A DNA stretch of 64,000 bases from Agarilytica sp033852165 (GCA_033852165.1 JAWSUZ010000058.1:1-64000); one strand, 5' to 3'; positions 45,192 to 54,591 are shown, counted from the stretch's first letter. Program-made: numbers and translations. Notes: a model not told the origin generated them from the letters alone.

Positions 45192-47351
45192 TCATCCAAT
45201 CTTCCCCTTCAACCCAGGAATAGGAAGACATACAAACAACAACGGCAACCATCGGAAAAAGATATCAAACAACGTCACCATAATGATTAACAAAATCATC
45301 GCACACAAAGTCACAATCGGAATCGACAACGAACAAAACATCCCAAACGACGTCCCACTCTTCGCGCACGGCCCCGTCTTACCCGGGTCCGGCAAATCCT
45401 TATGAAAGGGCCACGGCAAAACCGACAAAACCAAATCACCCAACGTCGTCTTCCGAATACCCCGAATTTTTCCACACAACATATCCGAAATCATAAATGT
45501 TGCATTCTTATTAAATTTTCGTAAACCCGCAGGCGAAATATCCAACGGCATCGGAATCTTAATGGGACGACCCGGCGCATCCGGATCAAAAAACGAAGCC
45601 ATCTGAAACGCCTCCGTCGACTCACTCACAATCGCAGGGTGAATTGGACCACAATTAGGACTCTCAAAAACACAACGAATCGTAAACCAACCAATCGCAT
45701 TACTCTGCTTCGGCGCCTTAGGCGCATCCACATCCGGAGCGGACCGTTGTAAATCACTTGGAATCGCCTCGCGCACCAAAGCCATCAACGCATCTAACTG
45801 ATCATGAGAAATATCGGGTTCAGAATCACTTTGATTTTCAGGCGGAATAGATAAATTTGGAATAGGCGCATTATGCAAAGGATCAGCTAAAGGAAACAAA
45901 AATGACGGCCACACATGATCCTTATCGAGATTTTCCGTGTCGCGATCAAAAGGATAATCAACTAAATCCAACTCAGCCGCTATCTCAGGATTATCAATAA
46001 GATGCTTTAACGCACTAATCAACGAAGAATGTAATTCATTATTGTTATGGTAGGCATCAACCAGATAGTTAAAATGGTCTTCAATAAACTCACTTAGGTA
46101 ATTTGCATGATTTAACGTCACTTCAGCAAACGCCTCATACAGCTCCGTTTCCTCATTAGAAATATCCACAGGCGCCACAGAGTTTTCGATAAAACTGTAA
46201 ACATTCGGTACATAGTCTTTAAGGAATTTAACCAAATCGACCAAAATGTACCAAGAAGTCGTTTGAATTTTCTCGCGAGTCTCCTTCAGATTACTCACAG
46301 CACTCGCATCATTCGCTGGCGGCGCTCCAAGATCATCCACAATCGGTGGTGGGTTCGACGCCCAATTATCCGACTTATTACCTTCATTAATTGCCTGAGA
46401 GATTAGACGTTTCCAAGGACCGGCGATTTGTATGTTAAATAAATGTGCAATCGCATCCCGCTTTTTGTCTAACGCGACGGCAGCCTTGAGTTCAGCCCTT
46501 TCAGATGAACTTAAGACAACACTCACGCCACCATCATCAAACACTTCAGAAATCTCAGCGTTCAAATACGTCTCACGCTGAGCCACCGGAATATAACCGG
46601 CCAACATGCGACGCTTTTTATCAGCTGTTTCTTCATAGCCAACATTAAACATCGGCAAACGCTCTTCATCTTCAAGTAAGGTCGCATTACCAATATTCGC
46701 CCCATCACCGACCTTCTTCCACTGCTTACCTTCATCCGTCAGTAAGAACGCATATTCATCACAATCATCGACATCACACTGTTCAGTATCCACCGGCTGA
46801 GTTAAATCCTTCGGCAGCAAGCGACGTAAAACAAATCGTACCTTCTGCTGCTTGGCCAAATCCACTTTACGATCGGGTAAGCCTACCTTACGACACACAA
46901 AAGAAGCCGTGACCAAATAGAAGCGTAACTGAGCAGGCTGATACAGTTTTAACGGAAGCTTATTCTCTTCATCCGTCACAACCTCTGCAACATTCTCCAC
47001 CGCTTGAGGCACAGAGATACTGCTTACGACTGGGTTAAGTTTTTTAACTTGACGCGTCTGAACCTTTTTAAATTGTGATAATGGCTGCGCTATATGAATC
47101 TTCGCAGCAGTGGCTGGTGTCGCCATTGGCTCTCGCCATGTTTCCGGTTGCGCCTTCCACTCAGAAAGTGTTTCGGGGTAGTAATTCATTACCGATAGTA
47201 ATTCATCCATAAAGCTATCGGTATTAAATCGCAATATCGTTGGCCGATTAAAATCCTTACGCGCCTTACTTGTGCTCGTATCCGAAAAGTCTGCCCACAT
47301 CGGTGAAGGCGAAACCCATTTTGTATCGTGCTGTGTCAGAACATCTACCAT
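45192..47351 (-). CDS. 719-residue eCIS protein with C-terminal transmembrane segment
   Basis: The ATG overlaps the stop of the gpV-like gene by seven bases, so the two are translationally coupled. The N-terminal 500 residues are mostly helical with polar stretches. A conserved-looking C-terminal region (about 590-719) reads FQMASFFDPDAPGRPIKIPM, NATFMISDMLCGKIRG, LSVLPWPFHKDLPDPG, GMFCSLSIPIVTLCAMILLI and DIFFRWLPLLFVCLPIPGLK. Residues about 672-712 form one or two hydrophobic helices. From memory this C-terminal pattern recurs in eCIS loci, but its role is not known to me. A membrane-docked assembly factor, or a substitute for a tape-measure protein, would fit the position between spike and baseplate genes; this is inference. 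Confidence 0.75.
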   Translation of the reverse strand: MVDVLTQHDTKWVSPSPMWADFSDTSTSKARKDFNRPTILRFNTDSFMDELLSVMNYYPETLSEWKAQPETWREPMATPATAAKIHIAQPLSQFKKVQTRQVKKLNPVVSSISVPQAVENVAEVVTDEENKLPLKLYQPAQLRFYLVTASFVCRKVGLPDRKVDLAKQQKVRFVLRRLLPKDLTQPVDTEQCDVDDCDEYAFLLTDEGKQWKKVGDGANIGNATLLEDEERLPMFNVGYEETADKKRRMLAGYIPVAQRETYLNAEISEVFDDGGVSVVLSSSERAELKAAVALDKKRDAIAHLFNIQIAGPWKRLISQAINEGNKSDNWASNPPPIVDDLGAPPANDASAVSNLKETREKIQTTSWYILVDLVKFLKDYVPNVYSFIENSVAPVDISNEETELYEAFAEVTLNHANYLSEFIEDHFNYLVDAYHNNNELHSSLISALKHLIDNPEIAAELDLVDYPFDRDTENLDKDHVWPSFLFPLADPLHNAPIPNLSIPPENQSDSEPDISHDQLDALMALVREAIPSDLQRSAPDVDAPKAPKQSNAIGWFTIRCVFESPNCGPIHPAIVSESTEAFQMASFFDPDAPGRPIKIPMPLDISPAGLRKFNKNATFMISDMLCGKIRGIRKTTLGDLVLSVLPWPFHKDLPDPGKTGPCAKSGTSFGMFCSLSIPIVTLCAMILLIIMVTLFDIFFRWLPLLFVCLPIPGLKGKIG

Positions 47352-48058
47352 ATGTTTCCTGCTCCCGGCGTATACGACGCACTTACAACACTATTGGTAA
47401 TCACGGTATCGGCTTTTACCACACCGCTAAAACTGGTAAACGGACAATCAACAGTAATCGCCGCCGCTTTCACTTCAACCATCGTCGCATTCACCGTAAC
47501 CGTTGCCGATGCATCGACAGTGATACCCGAACTCCCCAAGGTAATGGAATTTCCATTACTGTCTTCAATTTTAATTTCACCAGGCCCATCTTTTAAAACA
47601 AAACTCTGACCGCCTGGAGTTTCTAGGGTTAAACTTTCTTGCCCATCTTTATCATTCAAACTTACCCGAACACCATTCTTCGATTGAATCGTCTTCGCAT
47701 AATTATTACCGGCACTGTCCATCGTCTCTGGCGGCTCATCTTGACCGTTCCACAACGATCCAATCACATACGGATGACGCGTATCCCCCGCATTAAAAGC
47801 CACAAGTACCTCATCGCCCTCATGCGGAATAAACCACGAACCACGATTCGCACCGGCCATCATCGTTGCTACCCTGGCCCAGGCCTGATACTCCTCACCG
47901 TAACCGTCAACGGACCACGGAAGTTTAATTCGCACACGGCCCTGGCCATCAGGATCAACAATATTCGTCACCTCAGCCGTATACACACCGTAAAAACTAC
48001 CGCCGTAACCGGTTGGTACCCGCGAGTCGAACATCTGCTGCAACATCGTATCTTGCAT
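47345..48058 (-). CDS. gpV/gp5-like spike protein (C-terminal half of Afp8)
   Basis: 237 residues. An OB-fold region (FYGVYTAEVTNIVDPDGQGR, VRIKLPWSV, RGSWFIPHEGDEVLVAFNAG, HPYVIGSLWNGQDEPP) is followed by a beta-helix-like stalk (SITLGSSGITVDASATVTVN) and a short tip. This is the central spike that pierces the target membrane. In Afp/PVC the gpD and gpV parts are one protein; here they are two adjacent genes separated by two bases. Confidence 0.93.
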   Translation of the reverse strand: MQDTMLQQMFDSRVPTGYGGSFYGVYTAEVTNIVDPDGQGRVRIKLPWSVDGYGEEYQAWARVATMMAGANRGSWFIPHEGDEVLVAFNAGDTRHPYVIGSLWNGQDEPPETMDSAGNNYAKTIQSKNGVRVSLNDKDGQESLTLETPGGQSFVLKDGPGEIKIEDSNGNSITLGSSGITVDASATVTVNATMVEVKAAAITVDCPFTSFSGVVKADTVITNSVVSASYTPGAGNIW

Positions 48059-48060
48059 AA

Positions 48061-49149
48061 TTAAGAATCCGTCTCGATCGCGGGGCGTTCAACACTAAAC
48101 TGCGTTTTATAACCGCTCTCTGGTGAAAACATATGATGAACACTGTTCACAAAATACAAACCATTAAACATCTCACCCACACCATTAATCGTGACATGAG
48201 CACCCGCTTTTAAACGTGCATCCCCTTCCGACAAACCCGTCCCAGTAACAAACTGACGTGCTATTGTGCGGTAATGCGCCTCGGCCAAAATCTTTGCCTC
48301 TTCGCCAGAACTCGGCGTCAGGTGAGAAATATTTTCATGACGCCCACCAAAACCATCAGCCAAAATTTGAGCCCCAGGTGTACCACCTTCTAATTCCGAT
48401 TCAATACAGGACTTATCTGTTCCGACAGCCAATTGTTCTTTCGCCTCGATATCCCAACCGCTCACCGACAAACTCGTGCGTTGATGGGCCAAATCGGCAA
48501 GAACAGAAAACTCATGTAGGCGCTGTTTATAGGTCAACTCTAAGGTCGACACTTTTTTTCGCGTCCGAGACTGTACAAATAATTTGGAACCTTCCATCCA
48601 AACCTCTGCATCAATCAACCGTGCGCGCTCGCGAATAAAGGCTAAATCACTCTGATTAAACTGCGACAGGGTTTTATACTCTGGGCTATCAATATCCACT
48701 TGTAAGTCAACACTGTGGTCAGACGAAATTGTTTCTAATACATCGGTTAATTTTACATCTTCAAATGTTCGTGTCCGTCGGACCATACGTAAATTCTGTA
48801 AGTTGTCTTCGGCTAAAATCATAAGTTCTGGTGCACGCTGTTCGATAAAACGCCCCTCTATCGCCATGATTCGACCGGTAAAGATAGACGCGGCTGAATC
48901 CCCATCGCCGATTTCTATTTGTATCGTTTTACCAAAATCAAACACCTGACGATCGAAATACAGAAACCCCAAGTCATTATCTTTACTCCCCCAGTTACCG
49001 AAGGTTAATTCGCAACGATATAGTCCGTGCTCATCTTCCATAACTGAGAGCGTCAATAAACCTGCATCTAAACGCGCATCACTCTGGCCATCGATTTTTA
49101 TTCGAGGCCGGGAGGAGTACAACGGTAAAGTTGTTGCAAGTTCTGACAT
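48061..49149 (-). CDS. gpD-like late-control/hub protein (N-terminal half of Afp8)
   Basis: 362 residues. SRPRIKIDGQSDARLDAGLL, YFDRQVFDFGKTIQIEIGDG, IFTGRIMAIEGRFIEQRAPE and YKTLSQFNQSDLAFIRERAR are the phage late control D / VgrG-hub pattern. It forms the trimeric hub beneath the gpV-like spike. ATG preceded by AGG. The neighbour order gpD then gpV matches phage P2-like baseplates. Confidence 0.93.
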   Translation of the reverse strand: MSELATTLPLYSSRPRIKIDGQSDARLDAGLLTLSVMEDEHGLYRCELTFGNWGSKDNDLGFLYFDRQVFDFGKTIQIEIGDGDSAASIFTGRIMAIEGRFIEQRAPELMILAEDNLQNLRMVRRTRTFEDVKLTDVLETISSDHSVDLQVDIDSPEYKTLSQFNQSDLAFIRERARLIDAEVWMEGSKLFVQSRTRKKVSTLELTYKQRLHEFSVLADLAHQRTSLSVSGWDIEAKEQLAVGTDKSCIESELEGGTPGAQILADGFGGRHENISHLTPSSGEEAKILAEAHYRTIARQFVTGTGLSEGDARLKAGAHVTINGVGEMFNGLYFVNSVHHMFSPESGYKTQFSVERPAIETDS

Positions 49150-49200
49150 TAAGGTTTTACCTATTTTTAATCTGTTTAAACGTTATGTTTATTCGTTTTT

Positions 49201-49377
49201 CTAATGAGCACGAACTCGTTCACGCCGGTTTTGTAGCTGTGTGAATATCGATGCTACATCGCGGGGTTTTAAACCTGCTTGTTTGCCGGATGATCCATCC
49301 TCGGATGCGCCTGACTTTTTTTCTTTGTCTTCTTGAGAATCTAGAATCACTTCGAATTGGTCTATGATTACGCTCAT
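49201..49377 (-). CDS. small 58-residue eCIS protein between tube initiator and hub
   Basis: ATG at 49375-49377 and stop at 49201-49203; sequence begins MSVIIDQFEVILDSQEDKEK and ends with a basic helix PRDVASIFTQLQNRRERVRA. It has a beta-strand-like start, an acidic/polar middle and a C-terminal amphipathic helix. It lies on the same strand in the 300-base gap of the operon, in a position where other eCIS loci also have very small genes. No family is recognised; a structural adaptor role is possible. Confidence 0.65.
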   Translation of the reverse strand: MSVIIDQFEVILDSQEDKEKKSGASEDGSSGKQAGLKPRDVASIFTQLQNRRERVRAH

Positions 49378-49446
49378 TTTCTTGCCTTATTCAATATTCT
49401 TGTCATCTATGTGAACATAATATGGGTACGATTCTCGTATGATTTT

Positions 49447-50550
49447 CTAACCAAAACTAAACCCGCCACCAACATCCACATCAAGATCTAAATCAACACC
49501 ACCACTCAAAGCTAAATCAGCACTCGCATCTATGCCGAAATTCGCCGCACCGCCAAGATCAATACCACCACCCAGGCCGATACTGCCACCTAAACCAATA
49601 CCGCCGCCGAACCCAATGCCACCACCAATTCCCAAACCAATACCCAACTCCAAACTCTGCGAAATACCGCCACCAAAACTACCGCCTAAACTCCCACCAA
49701 TACTTCCGCCGATACTAATTCCACCGCTAAGACCCGCATCGAAACCCGCACTCAAACCACCACCGATACTCGCGCCCGCGCTAAACCCAGCACCTGCACT
49801 AAAATCCAAACCCGCGTTTAAACTAAGCGACAAATCCGTACCCAACTCCAATGGTGAACCGAAAGATAAATTACGTGGATTTTCAATTCCATTGGCCAAA
49901 GCATCACCCATCCACTTTTCTGGGTTGCCCGCCTTCGCCAACTCATCCGCTATACCACCACCTTTTTTAGGCGTCGGTTTGGCAGAAGTTCCCGCTGCAG
50001 GATTGCCTTGCGAATCCGCCGCAGGCGTACCAAAATTAACATCCACATCCTGCTTAGTAATACTGACGCCCAAGGTTGAACGTAACGGAACACCCTCTTC
50101 AGAAAAGAAATCAATCTTTTCACTAATCGAATCCACCACACCATCGAATCGATACGTGCCCCACTTAAACCGAACACCTGGTGGTATAAAGGTGGCCTTA
50201 TCACCACTGCCGCTTTGTTCCGTTTTCATGAAATCGGTAACAAGTTTGGTAATCTTCCGAACGTCGTTAATGGATTCGGGTTTACTTCCGCGACTAAATC
50301 GTTGAGCGATTTTTGGGTCGGTTACATCAAAAATCAAATCAAAGGTTAATTTCGTTGTACCTTTTGAATTAAACTGAATCGCTGATCCACCGGCCTGATC
50401 CCCACCCGCCACCTGGTTAGAAAAAGCCATATTGAGCGTTTCGGGGTTAAATTGAACCTCGAACTCTGAGCCTGGTTTAACAACACTGCCATCTTCATTC
50501 CAAGATATTTGTTGTAAAACGGCTTTGGCTATCGTGGGTTGTTCTGGCAT
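49447..50550 (-). CDS. Afp7-like tube-initiator protein with Gly-rich C-terminal tail
   Basis: 367 residues. The N-terminal 175 residues are the CIS tube/gp53-like domain: KPGSEFEVQFNPETLNMAFS, GTTKLTFDLIFDVTDPK, PPGVRFKWGTYRFDGVVDSI and SEEGVPLRSTLGVSI. Afp7 proteins normally add a LysM domain; here a Lys/Pro linker is followed by 140 residues rich in Gly, Ser, Ala, Leu and Ile in repeats such as GGGIGFGGGIGLGGSIGL. The tail may form a glycine-rich sheet or an assembly surface. AGGAA lies seven bases before the ATG. Position after tube 2 and before the hub is the usual Afp7 place. Confidence 0.9.
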   Translation of the reverse strand: MPEQPTIAKAVLQQISWNEDGSVVKPGSEFEVQFNPETLNMAFSNQVAGGDQAGGSAIQFNSKGTTKLTFDLIFDVTDPKIAQRFSRGSKPESINDVRKITKLVTDFMKTEQSGSGDKATFIPPGVRFKWGTYRFDGVVDSISEKIDFFSEEGVPLRSTLGVSITKQDVDVNFGTPAADSQGNPAAGTSAKPTPKKGGGIADELAKAGNPEKWMGDALANGIENPRNLSFGSPLELGTDLSLSLNAGLDFSAGAGFSAGASIGGGLSAGFDAGLSGGISIGGSIGGSLGGSFGGGISQSLELGIGLGIGGGIGFGGGIGLGGSIGLGGGIDLGGAANFGIDASADLALSGGVDLDLDVDVGGGFSFG

Positions 50551-50573
50551 TGAACGATTCCTATGGTTTCGTT

Positions 50574-51047
50574 TTATACGGCTACGCGTTGTAAGCGCTC
50601 GTAGACCAACTTAAATTCTTCTATGGCAATTTCGCCATCCATGCCGCTCAAACTTGGCGCTACTATTTTTACCGGCATACAGCTCGACAGTTTAAACACC
50701 ACGTTTTTGTTCTTCTTGCCTGGCGGTACTGGGTCGCTGGACATTCTTTGCGACGATAACATTTGAATTTCACCGTCGACCCGTAACAAACGATTGGTTT
50801 GCACGTTCTCGAACCAATCCCACAAATCAAAATTGGAGGTCATGCCTCTTTTTAGGGTTAACTCTCCGTAGGTCATTGGTCCCGCTAAATGAATCTGTTC
50901 GGTATTGTTTCCGCCTTCCTTAATCGTATTCACTTCCATATTCATTTCTAAACCCGAGCATTCGGAAAATTCTGCCTCGCACACTTCTTTTTGCTTATCC
51001 GGTAAGGTAAATGAAATATGGAAATTAAAGGTCGTAAACAACTTCAT
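50574..51047 (-). CDS. inner tube protein 2 (Afp5/gp19-like)
   Basis: 157 residues. FNFHISFTLPDKQKEVCEAE, FSECSGLEMNMEVNTIKEGG, MTYGELTLKRGM and a terminal VYERLQRVAV are the gp19-like tail tube pattern. This variant likely forms the baseplate-proximal ring(s) of the tube. The ATG overlaps the sheath 2 stop by four bases (ATGA). Confidence 0.93.
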   Translation of the reverse strand: MKLFTTFNFHISFTLPDKQKEVCEAEFSECSGLEMNMEVNTIKEGGNNTEQIHLAGPMTYGELTLKRGMTSNFDLWDWFENVQTNRLLRVDGEIQMLSSQRMSSDPVPPGKKNKNVVFKLSSCMPVKIVAPSLSGMDGEIAIEEFKLVYERLQRVAV

Positions 51048-54000
51048 ACACTGACCTCTTGCACGTGTAGCTGACTTGGACCCGATTGAACTAAACGAAC
51101 ACGAATAAATTTAAGCGCATGTGAAGGAGCAACATGAAGCTCTACAATAAAACGTCCCGCTTCAATACTCTGTGCGGTATTCACACTTGCGTCGGTAACC
51201 ACTCGATACGCTTCACTGGTCTTTTTCCCAGCGAAAGCTCCGCGCGAAAAGAGTCCATCAAATAGGCTTTCAAAGTGCTGCTGTACCCGTTCATGAAACG
51301 CTGCGCTATTGGGTTCAAAAACGTAGCGATTGCCTTCACGATGTACCAATCGCATTAGCATGCTCATTAAACGGCGCACATTAATTTCTTTTAATTCTGA
51401 GTTATTGGAAAGTGTGTCGGCACTTAGTAATAAGAACCCACGCGAATCTTCACGAATCACGTTTATCTTGGAATTCATTAACGCGCCCCACTGGCTTCGC
51501 GTCACTTGGGTATCTAAGGCTAGGACATCGGTCATGATCGAATTGGCGGGTGCTATCCATGCGCCCTGTTCGATACTTTTACGTGATATTTTTCCGCTTA
51601 CGGTTCCGTCTGGCGGTATTGTTTGAAACTGTATATGGCCTTGACCTAAACTTTCTGTTTGGGTGGTTAGCCAGGGGTAATACAAACTGCCGTGGCTGCA
51701 AACATTTTTATCCGCACTAGTAAGCGGATTTACCGTTGCGGTCAGCGCATCACTATTCGTTGACACGATTCCGTCGTAGGATGCTGTGGGGCTTAGCTGT
51801 GCAAAATGATCTTGAGCATTTTGTATGGTGTAATGTTTTGGTAGAGACAGAACTGCGAATAGATCCCCACGGGCATAGCATAAACGCAGTACTGAACGAT
51901 GAATGGCGAGTATATCGGCATCATTAAAATCTGATTTATCGCTTAATACGCTTTGACTTAGGCGCGAGGGCCAAACAATAATCGTGTTGGACCAAGGGCC
52001 AAGGGTATTTTCACGAATCGCTCGCGCCCGATAGTAGAGAATAGAATCGGGTTGGCTTTCGACTAGAAGTTGTAAATTCCCGTCAACATCTAGACCATCC
52101 GGTGAATCTGAAAACACGGCATCCGGTTCCAGGAATATAAACTCACTGGATTTTTGAATCTCAATCGTATCGATAGAGGTTTCATCGACAATGACCCAAT
52201 CTAAGTCTATACCCAATAGATATTCTACGGCATCATTAGTGAATGATGGCGATACAATTGGGCTCGCATTAATCTCTAGGTTCAAGGCCAAAGGCTCGGC
52301 CCGTGAATATTCGCAATCGACAAAATCTGTATCGGGAACACTTCGGGCAATATTATTCGACCAAACACTCACTTCAACTCGGTTTTCAGCCCGCACTCTA
52401 AAGTAGAACGTTCGAGGACAAGAACTGTTCAGTTTGATATAACATTCTGAATCTGGCTCGGGTATTAGATCAATGGATTCACCGACACGAGGTAAAGGGT
52501 TGCCTGCAATAGTGAGTTTGGAATACTCAGAAAAATCAGGGTCTTCACTCCACTCCAGGTAATACTTTGTGACCTCATCAATATGAGTCCACTGTACCCA
52601 GTATTCATTTTCAATATCAGTTGGACTTACATCAATTAATTCGGGAGCCTCTAAGGGTAATTCATAAAGCGGTGCCACGTTGTCCCAACGTCGATGCGCT
52701 GCATCTGGAACGGATATTAGCGTGGCTTCGTCAAGGGTTAATAAACTGTGAATACCTTTTAAAGGCTTGCTATTTTCTGACAGATAAACGATTGACTGCC
52801 CTTCTCTTCGAACACTTTCACTGCCAACTCGGGTGAGTCGTTCATCTAAAAATATTGATGACCCGGCGTTCTCAATTCCGTTTAACAACACGTCAGAAAC
52901 ATCTTCAGAATAATCGCCTTTCACGGCTAAGTCTGCATTCACAAATACAGGCATTCCGATCGGAAGGTTGATCCATTCATAGTCATCTGTCGAATCGAAG
53001 AATAGTGAGGATAAGGGGAATCGTGGAGTATTAATCTCGTCGATTAATTGCTGAGTTTTATCGCTCAGTTTTTTGACCACTTTCCCTTCGGTTTGCTGAA
53101 ACAAAGCTTCATCTGATGGCAACACGCCCCAAAATCGAGGCTGTGCGGGGGCAAACCCTAACTGTGATAAACGCCATTCTTGTTTATTGTTGTCGTTAGC
53201 GATTATTTCAAAACGTAAGCGCTGTACCGAGGACATTGCTTCCATCACGAAATTTGGTGGACTTGAAAGATCATCACTATCGATAAATTCAGGACTAATT
53301 CCATCAGCAAATAACGATTGCGATATGCTTAAGCTATCAAAAGTTGAAATGGGATAAATTCGAACGCCGCTTAGGCCTTCACCCGCAACTAGTGCGAAGC
53401 TAGGATCAAAGGCACTTGGTGACGCTTCAGCATCTTCATCGGATAAAAATGCCTGCGTACCCGTTACGTTAATTCCGAAAACAGATGCTGTCACCGATTC
53501 TACAATTAAATACAGCGTTGTATTCGGGTAAGGCCGTATACTCAGTAAGTCACCCAATTCCAGTTGTTGGTCATTAGCAACTAGGTTTACCTGCCATCCG
53601 TTTTCATTAATCTGAAAATACGGTTCGCTTGACGATTGATTTTTAACAAAGGGGTATTGCGTAACCTGTAAGGCGGTATTGACCTTTATTTTTTTTGCCC
53701 AGCTACCAGGGCTTCGTGCGTTGGCCGTGGTTTTTTCGACATTAGCGTGAGAGCCACTAACATTGCAGGCCACAAGACCCGGAATTTCAAAGGTTGCGGT
53801 TTGCGCGAGTTCTTCATCAGCTACTCGCACAATCCAACACCGTCGGCCTCCGTTACGAAAAAATGCATCTACAGAAAGGCCAAGCGCACTTTTTTCCATT
53901 TGATTGCGATCAGAATCCCAAGCGAGGTCGATATCTTTACCGAATACGTCACGAAACCGCTGCATATCGTCAACAACAACTGGCGTATTGATCGGTCCGG

Positions 54001-54112
54001 CACTGGCATAACCCACAAACGAGGCTATATCCATACGTGGCAGTTTGTCCTCGACTGGAGGCTGCACCACGTCAAATACGATACCGGGAAAAGACTGCGC
54101 TTGAGCTCTCAT
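51044..54112 (-). CDS. sheath protein 2 with large Fn3-like insertion
   Basis: 1022 residues, twice the usual sheath length. The N-terminus (SFPGIVFDVVQPP, IASFVGYASAGPINTPVVV, FFRNGGRRCWIVRVADEE) and the C-terminal sheath core from about 745 (LCYARGDLFAVLSLPKHY, YYPWLTTQTESLGQGHIQFQ, EINVRRLMSMLMRLVHREGN, RFIVELHVAPSHALKFIRVR) are clearly contractile sheath. Between them, about 495-715, lie two Fn3-like domains (EYWVQWTHIDEVTKYYLEWS, CPRTFYFRVRAENRVEVSVW; and YYRARAIRENTLGPWSNTII). Known sheath subunits carry variable domains on the outer face, so these repeats probably decorate the outside of the particle. It overlaps both tube genes by one and four bases, in an operon of coupled genes. Confidence 0.92.
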   Translation of the reverse strand: MRAQAQSFPGIVFDVVQPPVEDKLPRMDIASFVGYASAGPINTPVVVDDMQRFRDVFGKDIDLAWDSDRNQMEKSALGLSVDAFFRNGGRRCWIVRVADEELAQTATFEIPGLVACNVSGSHANVEKTTANARSPGSWAKKIKVNTALQVTQYPFVKNQSSSEPYFQINENGWQVNLVANDQQLELGDLLSIRPYPNTTLYLIVESVTASVFGINVTGTQAFLSDEDAEASPSAFDPSFALVAGEGLSGVRIYPISTFDSLSISQSLFADGISPEFIDSDDLSSPPNFVMEAMSSVQRLRFEIIANDNNKQEWRLSQLGFAPAQPRFWGVLPSDEALFQQTEGKVVKKLSDKTQQLIDEINTPRFPLSSLFFDSTDDYEWINLPIGMPVFVNADLAVKGDYSEDVSDVLLNGIENAGSSIFLDERLTRVGSESVRREGQSIVYLSENSKPLKGIHSLLTLDEATLISVPDAAHRRWDNVAPLYELPLEAPELIDVSPTDIENEYWVQWTHIDEVTKYYLEWSEDPDFSEYSKLTIAGNPLPRVGESIDLIPEPDSECYIKLNSSCPRTFYFRVRAENRVEVSVWSNNIARSVPDTDFVDCEYSRAEPLALNLEINASPIVSPSFTNDAVEYLLGIDLDWVIVDETSIDTIEIQKSSEFIFLEPDAVFSDSPDGLDVDGNLQLLVESQPDSILYYRARAIRENTLGPWSNTIIVWPSRLSQSVLSDKSDFNDADILAIHRSVLRLCYARGDLFAVLSLPKHYTIQNAQDHFAQLSPTASYDGIVSTNSDALTATVNPLTSADKNVCSHGSLYYPWLTTQTESLGQGHIQFQTIPPDGTVSGKISRKSIEQGAWIAPANSIMTDVLALDTQVTRSQWGALMNSKINVIREDSRGFLLLSADTLSNNSELKEINVRRLMSMLMRLVHREGNRYVFEPNSAAFHERVQQHFESLFDGLFSRGAFAGKKTSEAYRVVTDASVNTAQSIEAGRFIVELHVAPSHALKFIRVRLVQSGPSQLHVQEVSV

Positions 54113-54561
54113 TAAGCAGCCTCTTGCTCTATCCTTTCTGCGGTCAAGGTGATCGATTCGATGGCAACATCTGAACCGGTTGCATTCATCGACGGCGCTT
54201 CTAATTTGATCGGGCGTGCGCCTAGTAAATGCCAGTTAGTAACCGGGTTACGAGAGCCGTCTAACAGTGTAATGGTGACTTTCTTACCTTGGTCATCTTT
54301 GCCATCACGAACGTCATTCATCCATTTATACAGGTCATTTGCGCCCATTACGCCACGTTTTAAGGTCACATCGCCACACTTGGCCATGGTGCTAATTTTG
54401 ACGGATTCATTCGTTCTTGCATTGCCTGCACGATACTCAGCCATACCGACTTCCATCGTTAGGCCTGCGACTTCTTGAAAACCGCCTTCTTTGGTTTCGC
54501 CTTTCATATCGTCCCAAGTGACTAAAAAGTTAAATTGGGATAGTAATTTTGCTGTTGCCAT
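54112..54561 (-). CDS. inner tube protein 1 (Afp1/gp19-like, major tube)
   Basis: 149 residues from the ATG at 54561 with GGAG eight bases upstream; an open TTG at 54579 is less likely. SQFNFLVTWDDMKGETKEGG, FQEVAGLTMEVGMAEYRAG, CGDVTLKRGVMGANDLYKWM and TLTAERIEQEAA are tail tube (phage tail protein/gp19) pattern. It probably forms the main tube lumen that carries cargo. The stop overlaps the start of the sheath 2 gene (TAATG). Confidence 0.95.
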   Translation of the reverse strand: MATAKLLSQFNFLVTWDDMKGETKEGGFQEVAGLTMEVGMAEYRAGNARTNESVKISTMAKCGDVTLKRGVMGANDLYKWMNDVRDGKDDQGKKVTITLLDGSRNPVTNWHLLGARPIKLEAPSMNATGSDVAIESITLTAERIEQEAA

Positions 54562-54591
54562 TTCAATTTCTCCAATCAAATATCGTATTTA

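Noticed and set aside
44698..45252. 184-residue minus-strand open frame upstream of the gp25-like gene
   Set aside because: It runs through palindromic repeats and structured repeat copy 7 and overlaps the real 719-residue gene in another frame.
49532..50305. 257-residue Pro-rich plus-strand open frame
   Set aside because: Antisense of the Gly-rich tail of the Afp7-like gene: GGN codons read backwards give Pro.
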